Positions 58,604 through 64,000 of a stretch of 64,000 nt of DNA are shown in pieces. A program made the translations under genes and the position numbers. Source of the DNA: Noviherbaspirillum sp. L7-7A (GTDB taxonomy: Bacteria > Pseudomonadota > Gammaproteobacteria > Burkholderiales > Burkholderiaceae_D); NCBI RefSeq assembly GCF_019052805.1, contig NZ_JAHQRJ010000001.1, forward strand, positions 1,736,001-1,800,000, given 5' to 3'. Every line of letters starts with the position of its first letter. Position 1 is the stretch's first letter. The notes beneath the pieces are model-generated. The model was not told the origin of the DNA and did not search any database. It saw nothing but the letters and a program-made list of their open reading frames with translations.

Positions 58604-59188
58604 TCAGGTCTTGCGCCCGCCCGGCAGCATGCGCTGGAACACTCCGTCGCGGTCGATCAGCAGGTGCTTCAGTGCCGCAAGCACATGGATGGCAATGAGC
58701 ACGGCCAGCACGAATCCAACCGCTTCATGCACGCCACCAAAGAAGCCGCGCAGCGCCTTGTCTTCCCAGCCCCAGTTGGGCAGTTCGATGCCGAAGAACT
58801 TCACGCCGTACTTGCCGAACGAGGAGCCGAGGTAGCCCGACAGCGGCTGCAGCAGGATGCACAGGTACAGCAGCCTGTGGCTCCAGGCGGCAGCCACCGC
58901 CTGCCAGCGCGGCATGGCCACTTCGAGCGGTGGCGGCTTGTGGGTCAAACGCCAGCCCAGCCGCACCAGCACCAGCACCAGTGCCAGCACGCCGAAGGAC
59001 TTGTGCAGGTTCACGTAGAAGCCGCGCGCAGGTGTATTGCGCGGGATGTCTTCCAGCGAATAGCCCAGCACCAGCATGCCAATGATCAGCACTGCCAGCA
59101 GCCAGTGCAGGGCCATGGCCTGCCAGGTATAGCGTGCAACAGGCCTGGCCTGCGGCTGCAGCGCCTTTTCTTCGACAATGGCATTCAT
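58604..59188 (-). CDS. Cytochrome b561 family protein
   Basis: The 194-residue product has four membrane helices with the conserved His ligands (ALHWLLA, NLHKSFG, SHRLLYL and VHEAVGF/AIHVLAAL). These di-heme b-type proteins move electrons between quinol and periplasmic or membrane acceptors. The start overlaps the beta-propeller stop (ATGA), so the two are translated together. In this context it may feed or drain electrons of the alcohol-oxidation chain. Confidence 0.9.
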   Translation of the reverse strand: MNAIVEEKALQPQARPVARYTWQAMALHWLLAVLIIGMLVLGYSLEDIPRNTPARGFYVNLHKSFGVLALVLVLVRLGWRLTHKPPPLEVAMPRWQAVAAAWSHRLLYLCILLQPLSGYLGSSFGKYGVKFFGIELPNWGWEDKALRGFFGGVHEAVGFVLAVLIAIHVLAALKHLLIDRDGVFQRMLPGGRKT

Positions 59189-60141
59189 TGGATCACGACT
59201 CCCCATGGCATTTCGCCGACGCTGATTTCCTTGCTGACCGTATTGCTGGCAGTGTCGATCACCGACACCGAATTGGACCGGCCATTGGCCACATAAAGCT
59301 TGCTGCCGTCCGGCGTGATCGCCATGTTCCACGGCCGCTTTCCGACTGGAATGGTGGCTACGACCGCATTGCTGGCGGTGTCAATCACCGACACGCTGCC
59401 ATCCTTGCCGTTGGACACGTAGACGCGCTTGCCATCGGGCGCCATGGTGACGCCATTAGAAAAATTGCCCGCCTTGATTTCCTTGATCACCTTGCGGCCG
59501 GGCACATCGATCGCATACACCGTGCTTGCCAGTTCGCAGGCGACATAGGCAACCGCGCCGTCAGGCCGGAAGGCGATGCCGCGAGGGCGCATGCCGACCT
59601 TGATCGACGCCACCTGCTTGCGCTGCCCTACATCCACCATATCCACGCTGTCGGCTTCCTCGGCGCTGACCAGCAGCAGCTTGCCGTCGGGACTGAATAC
59701 GGCATGCTCCGGATTCTTGCCTTCCGTCGTGACGGAAAACACCTTTTGTCCTGTGGCGACATCGATGAAGCTGACCGCATTGCTGACCTCGCTTGCCGCG
59801 ACGATCCAGTCGCCGGCCGCGGAAGCCGACACGCCCTCCGGCGACTCGCCGAGCGCCACCGTTCCACTTGGCTTGCGGCTGGCCAGGTCGATCACCACCA
59901 GGGCATTGGCTGGCTGGTCGCTGACATAGAGCCGGTTTCCGGCAATAGCCAGTCCGCGTGGCTTGCTGCCGGCCTTGATGTCGGTGACTACGCTGTCGTT
60001 GGCAATATCGATCACCGACACGGTGCCCGACTTCTCGTTGGGCACGTAGGCGAACGGGCTGGCCAGTGCAAGGCCGGGCAAAAGCAATGCGCTTCCCAGC
60101 ATTCGCAGCACGATGGAAAACTTCATGGGGCGCTGAATCAT
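59185..60141 (-). CDS. YVTN-repeat beta-propeller protein of PQQ catabolic type
   Basis: The 318-residue product has a signal peptide (cut near LALAS) and seven repeats of the type PDGKxxYVSNxxxxxVSVIDTAS, fitting the PQQ-dependent catabolism-associated beta-propeller family. Its role is undefined; genes of this family co-occur with PQQ alcohol dehydrogenases. GGAGACCC precedes the ATG. Confidence 0.9.
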   Translation of the reverse strand: MIQRPMKFSIVLRMLGSALLLPGLALASPFAYVPNEKSGTVSVIDIANDSVVTDIKAGSKPRGLAIAGNRLYVSDQPANALVVIDLASRKPSGTVALGESPEGVSASAAGDWIVAASEVSNAVSFIDVATGQKVFSVTTEGKNPEHAVFSPDGKLLLVSAEEADSVDMVDVGQRKQVASIKVGMRPRGIAFRPDGAVAYVACELASTVYAIDVPGRKVIKEIKAGNFSNGVTMAPDGKRVYVSNGKDGSVSVIDTASNAVVATIPVGKRPWNMAITPDGSKLYVANGRSNSVSVIDTASNTVSKEISVGEMPWGVVIQ

Positions 60142-60213
60142 TGGGTCTCCTGGTTTTTTTATTGATGACGCCGGTTATGGCAACGCAAGGCCGGGCCTTA
60201 AGGACGAAACAGT

Positions 60214-60228
60214 GCAAGCGCCATGCCA
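60214..60228 (-). promoter_or_regulatory. Sigma-54 promoter of the beta-propeller/b561 operon
   Basis: The minus strand reads TGGCATG GCGC TTGC, with correct GG and GC spacing and one change from TGGCACG. The predicted start is about 60 bases before the ATG. Further upstream, GCGCAACCATTGCGC and TGTCGCGACA (between 60250 and 60278) are dyads that could bind the activator, but they do not match the 17-bp motif well. The rest of the 60142-60498 gap shows no gene. Confidence 0.8.
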
Positions 60229-60498
60229 CCAACGCGATGTCATTAAGCAGCGCAACCATTGCGCCGAGTGTCGCGACAGTGTACTGCGTTCAAGGAAAAG
60301 GGACCAACAGTGGCACCGCAGGCAGGTGCGAGACATTCAGAAGGAGAAATGGAGCGGGTGCGGCATGAACGGCGTGGGGCGGCTAGGGTTGGCGTGGGGC
60401 TCGATCGCTGTATTGGCCAGCGGGCCATGCGCTTGGCGGTCAAGCCCGTATCGCCGGCCCGGGCTTTTGCAACTTGCGGGAACCGGCTAACAGAATGA

Positions 60499-60705
60499 TC
60501 ATTCGTCCTTACCGCCCTTCCGCTCCACATTTAAAGCCTTGCCGGCGGCGGCAAGCCATTCCAGGTCGGCGTCCGACAGCGTGTTCGTCTCCGCCTGCAT
60601 GCGGCGCTTCAGCTTGTCCAGTCCGTCCCGCGGCGGCGGGGTGCGGGCATAGGAGGCCGCCAGGTCTGCCAGCAGGTGGTCTAGTTTGGATTCCTTGTCG
60701 TTCAT
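60499..60705 (-). CDS. Small hypothetical protein after the sigma factor
   Basis: The 68-residue product starts MNDKESKLDHLLADLA, has a Pro-rich middle (RTPPPRDG) and a second helix with LSDADLEWLAAAGKAL, and ends Lys/Glu-rich. It has no Cys/His zinc motif and no membrane segment, so it is not a typical anti-sigma factor, although its place after the sigma gene would suit one. GAGGA stands before the ATG. Confidence 0.6.
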   Translation of the reverse strand: MNDKESKLDHLLADLAASYARTPPPRDGLDKLKRRMQAETNTLSDADLEWLAAAGKALNVERKGGKDE

Positions 60706-60801
60706 GTTGGTGTCCTCGGTAAAAGTCGATGAAAGCGGTGTAGCAGACATGTTGAGCAACTGCCTTTGGCGTTTCGTTCCGCCTGCGGCAACCGCGCAGG
60801 A

Positions 60802-61371
60802 CTACAAATGACGCCCCATGTCTTCCATCAGCTTGGTCTTGGCGCGCGAAAGCCGGCTTTTCACCGTTCCTGAAGGAATACCCAGCATGCTGGCAACATC
60901 TTCAAGCAGCATGCCTTCCAGCTTGACCATGACCATGACTTCCCGCATGTCATCTGGCAATCGGTCTATGGATTGCTGCAACGCGATCATGGCCTGCTTG
61001 CGCTGATATTGCGATTCCGGTTCGATATCATGCCCACCTGGACGTTCCAGGTAAAGCGACTCGTCCAGTTCCACATCATTCAGGCGTTTCTTGACCACCC
61101 GGTTGTGATGATTGCGTGCCAGGTTAAGCGCAATCCCAAGCAGCCAGGTGGAAAACTGTGACCCTGCCCGATATCCAGGCAAGGCGCGCCATGCCGCGAG
61201 GAAGGTCTCCTGTGTCAATTCCTCGGCGTCATCCCGGTTCTTTACCCATTTGAGCAGGAAGCGCCATACCCTGCTGTAATAGGCTTCCATCAGCTTGTTA
61301 AATGCGTCCTGATTGCCGTTACGGGCCTGTTCGACCCATTTATCACCTTCACCCAGCAGCAGCTTGCTCAT
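60802..61371 (-). CDS. ECF-type RNA polymerase sigma factor
   Basis: The 189-residue product has sigma region 2 (AEELTQETFLAAWRALPGYRAGSQFSTWLLGIA) and region 4 (LPDDMREVMVMVKLEGMLLEDVASMLGIPSGTVKSRLSRAKTKL) without regions 1 or 3, the ECF layout. It probably directs transcription of genes for the neighbouring export system. The ATG overlaps the stop of the exporter gene (ATGA), so the two are translationally coupled. Confidence 0.92.
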   Translation of the reverse strand: MSKLLLGEGDKWVEQARNGNQDAFNKLMEAYYSRVWRFLLKWVKNRDDAEELTQETFLAAWRALPGYRAGSQFSTWLLGIALNLARNHHNRVVKKRLNDVELDESLYLERPGGHDIEPESQYQRKQAMIALQQSIDRLPDDMREVMVMVKLEGMLLEDVASMLGIPSGTVKSRLSRAKTKLMEDMGRHL

Positions 61372-64000
61372 AAAAGTTGCCTTTCAGCCAGTGTTTTGAA
61401 ACGACCGTTCAATGCCATCAATTCCTGGTAAGTCCCGCTCTCCACAATCCGTCCTCGCTCAATAAAGAAAATACGGTCCGCTCCGGCAATCGTTGTAAGA
61501 CGATGCGCTACGACGATTCTGGTGGCTTTCAAGGTGGCAATACTGTTTGTCACAGTTGCTTGTGTGCGGTTATCGAGGGCACTGGTTGCCTCGTCCAGTA
61601 AAAGAATGGCTGGTTTGTTGACAATGGCACGCGCGATCATCATGCGTTGGCGTTGCCCTCCAGAAATTGTGGTCGCGCCATCGTTGATCATCGTATGCAT
61701 GCCCATAGGCATGGCCTTGATATCCTCATCCAGGCCGGCCATCCGAGCGGCTTCCCAGGCGTCTTCCATGGCCAGGGGCGCCGTGCCGACAATATTCGTA
61801 AACATGTCGCCTGCAATCAGTTTTCCACTCTGGAGCACGGTACCGATCTGCCGCCGTATCGCAACCTTGTCCAGCCCCGACAAATCCTGGCCATCGTAGT
61901 AAATCGCTCCTGAGCGCGGAGTTTCGAAACCCAGCAACAAACGCAGCAAAGTGGACTTGCCACAGCCTGATGCGCCAACCAGAGCGATGAACTCTCCGGG
62001 GCGGATGGTGATGTTGATATTGCTGAGCACATCGGGCCCATCAGCCCCGTAACCGAATGACAGTGCGCTGATGTCGATTGCGCCAGTCAACTTGCCAGGA
62101 AAATGCGCGCTCGCGACGGCTTCGGGAATGGCCTGAAGTATCGGCCGCGCCCTCTCGTAAAGCGGGATCACGCTAAGGCTGCTGGTCAGGGCGCTGCCCA
62201 AGGCCATGGAAGCGCCAAGAAACTGGCCGAAAGCGGCGCTGAAGGCAAGAAATTCGCCCGCACGCATGTCGGGCAACAGAAACGCGACCGCACCGAACAG
62301 CAGAATGCTGCATAGGAGACCGAAACCGGCATCGAAAGTGGCATTTGTGTTGCCTATCCGATGGATGCGCATATCCAGCGCCTTTTGTTGTGCAAACAAT
62401 CCGGCCCAGATGGAAAAGGCGCGTCGTTCCGCGCCATTGGCTCGCAGCTTCGCGATGCCCGTGAGTATCTGGTATACCTGGCTGGCGATACGCCCGGACA
62501 GGGCGGCGCTCTGACGCTCGATGAGTAGCGCCCGATAGTTCATCACCAAGGTCCAGGACAGTTGCACGCCAACCAGCAAGATGGCCATTACCGCAAGTCG
62601 CAGGTCCAGAAAAAACAGATAGAACAGGCTGAACAAGCCGAACACCCAGCCAAAGATTGCACTTTCGACGGTATTACCGATGGTTTGGAGTGCAGCATCG
62701 ATACCCATGGCCCGCTGCGCCAGGTCACCTGCCTCGTGATCCCGGAAGAAAGCCACAGGCAGCCCCAGCAGCCGTTGGATGACGCCGCATTGCACGCTGT
62801 TGCCTAGACGGGTACGGATGCGCATCGTGGCAAGGACACGACAGAAGGTAAATGCAGTCATGCAGATGCCGGTGATGAACAGCAGCGCAATCACTTGTCC
62901 AAGCTCGTCGCGTTCCGCGGAGGGCAGTACGGAATCGGTCAGAACCTGCATGATCATCGGAGTAACCATGCCAGCGGCACCACCTGCCAATCCAAAGGTG
63001 AGAAGCCTCAAGCGATCATGACTGCTGCCGGTCAGCCCGAACCAGACCAGGTCCTTGAACCGAAGCGCCGTGCCTGGCAAGGAGGGATACAACTGGATCG
63101 CATGCGTCATCAGGGTACTGGCCGCGCCGGCATCCACATTGCATGTTGTTCCGGCCTCCGGGTCGTTTAATACATAGCCGCTCGCATCCGGGATCAATGC
63201 GACCGGCCTTTGATCCACCTCACGAAAGGCGAGCAGCACGCCGTGATCCTGGCGCCACCAGTGCGGGCCGTTCAACTTGACACGCCGCTGAATTAACTGA
63301 TGTTCACGGCAAAAGTTTTCCATCCAGCGCTCGCTACCCGATGCTGTCAAGGCTACTGATTTCAGATTGGCGGCGGCAATTCCTGAAGCACGCAGCACGA
63401 GCGCGCAGGCTGCCTGCAGCGGATTGCCAGCCACCGCAGGCAGTGCGGTTTCAGAGGTCGACAGTACCTGCGCCACCTTTGACAGCGCATGCTGCATCTG
63501 CTGCAGCTCCGCCAGCGCACCGTGCTGGAGTTGCGCATGTTCGCGGGACTGCAAATGGCTGGCCTGTTTGTCCAGCGCACTCAACAGCGCAAGATGATTT
63601 GCCTTTTCCTGAATTGCTTCCTCAGGCAAACCGGGTACCGCGCGCAAGAGCGTCCGAAACCAGCCCTCCTTCAGTTGTCGCAGGGCCTGTTCTGCATCCT
63701 TGTTGCCTGCCACGCCTTCGCCTGCGTTTTCAAGGCGTATCCATGCGGTGCGCGAGAGGGCGACGGCCAGCAATGCCGAATCAGGCGACCCGGGCCTGTC
63801 AAGGATAAGTTCGCCCGGCTTGATACGACATACATGACGCCGCAACCCAGCCGGTACGCCATCCACAATGGCTACATGAAACAGGTCGACTCCACCCTCC
63901 TCCACCAGCCATACCGTATCGCTGATGCCTAGCACGACCGGTTCCAAAGCGAGCGGAAACTCCTTTTTCCCATAAGGTGCGAGCAACTGCACCGCATTTG
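61368..64000 (-). CDS. NHLP-type bacteriocin export ABC transporter, permease/ATPase (5' end may lie outside)
   Basis: At least 874 residues are visible from a GTG at 63992; the open frame continues to the window edge, so the true start may lie beyond it. The N-terminal 280 residues form a soluble domain without a C39 peptidase motif. Then come six membrane helices (about 320-600) and an ABC ATPase with GASGCGKSTLL, ISGGQRQRMMIARAI and ILLLDEATSALD. This is the layout of the second exporter protein of NHLP (nitrile-hydratase-like leader peptide) systems, which export RiPP-type peptides. The peptidase-containing partner and precursor peptides would lie upstream, outside the window. Confidence 0.88.
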   Translation of the reverse strand, partial: NAVQLLAPYGKKEFPLALEPVVLGISDTVWLVEEGGVDLFHVAIVDGVPAGLRRHVCRIKPGELILDRPGSPDSALLAVALSRTAWIRLENAGEGVAGNKDAEQALRQLKEGWFRTLLRAVPGLPEEAIQEKANHLALLSALDKQASHLQSREHAQLQHGALAELQQMQHALSKVAQVLSTSETALPAVAGNPLQAACALVLRASGIAAANLKSVALTASGSERWMENFCREHQLIQRRVKLNGPHWWRQDHGVLLAFREVDQRPVALIPDASGYVLNDPEAGTTCNVDAGAASTLMTHAIQLYPSLPGTALRFKDLVWFGLTGSSHDRLRLLTFGLAGGAAGMVTPMIMQVLTDSVLPSAERDELGQVIALLFITGICMTAFTFCRVLATMRIRTRLGNSVQCGVIQRLLGLPVAFFRDHEAGDLAQRAMGIDAALQTIGNTVESAIFGWVFGLFSLFYLFFLDLRLAVMAILLVGVQLSWTLVMNYRALLIERQSAALSGRIASQVYQILTGIAKLRANGAERRAFSIWAGLFAQQKALDMRIHRIGNTNATFDAGFGLLCSILLFGAVAFLLPDMRAGEFLAFSAAFGQFLGASMALGSALTSSLSVIPLYERARPILQAIPEAVASAHFPGKLTGAIDISALSFGYGADGPDVLSNINITIRPGEFIALVGASGCGKSTLLRLLLGFETPRSGAIYYDGQDLSGLDKVAIRRQIGTVLQSGKLIAGDMFTNIVGTAPLAMEDAWEAARMAGLDEDIKAMPMGMHTMINDGATTISGGQRQRMMIARAIVNKPAILLLDEATSALDNRTQATVTNSIATLKATRIVVAHRLTTIAGADRIFFIERGRIVESGTYQELMALNGRFKTLAERQLL

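Overview
The window is about 64% G+C with dense, well-packed genes. Gene order and protein content (two-locus flagellar genes, YcgR, IF-1 paralogue, lanthanide-type PQQ alcohol dehydrogenase with PedF, caa3-like oxidase) point to a motile, respiratory betaproteobacterium of the order Burkholderiales, most likely an Oxalobacteraceae member such as Noviherbaspirillum. The genus is inference; no rRNA is present.

Layout. 1-1226: end of a flagellar locus (FliK-like tail, FlhB-like protein, YcgR brake). 1279-6137: small genes, an IF-1 gene, a dodecin gene behind a 7 x 7-bp tandem repeat, and a lower-GC island with two paralogous unknown genes whose products end in the same Cys-Asn-Leu-Leu tail. 6594-13566: fliE diverging from fliFGHIJK. 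13983-16901: class A beta-lactamase, a membrane endonuclease/phosphatase-family protein and two small unknown genes. 17433-23099: a five-gene acyl-CoA operon (SDR, APH-type kinase-like protein, acyl-CoA dehydrogenase, acyl-CoA ligase, SDR). 23385-27232: two c-di-GMP proteins. 27239-28029: mntP with a yybP-ykoY manganese riboswitch. 28416-33882: cytochrome oxidase (fused subunits I+III, subunit II with a c-type heme domain) and three small cytochromes c. 34009-42126: OpgC-like acyltransferase, hybrid histidine kinase with an IS3-like HTH, an SBF-like transporter and a gamma-glutamyltransferase-family protein.

43135-60141 is a coherent alcohol-oxidation island. It contains an AcoR-type sigma-54 activator, the PedF / MxaJ-like / NosR-like / ApbE / MlaC-like operon, an ALDH-DUF779-PQQ dehydrogenase operon, a YVTN beta-propeller plus cytochrome b561 pair, and a four-gene operon of unknown function with TolQ/ExbB-like and ExbD-like proteins. 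Four sigma-54 (-24/-12) promoters can be read in this island, and three share a 17-bp candidate activator site, so these units probably form one regulon. An initiator tRNA gene lies at 53271-53347. About 10.3 kb of the island (43.1-53.45 kb) is bracketed by two inverted ~0.9-kb composite repeats (REP-like doublet, hexanucleotide microsatellite, large palindromic element).

60499-64000 holds a small unknown gene, an ECF-type sigma factor and an NHLP-type bacteriocin exporter ABC protein running off the right edge; the last two overlap by four bases. Dispersed palindromes (5 loci) and a 167-bp element with perfect 31-bp inverted ends make the intergenic regions unusually repeat-rich.
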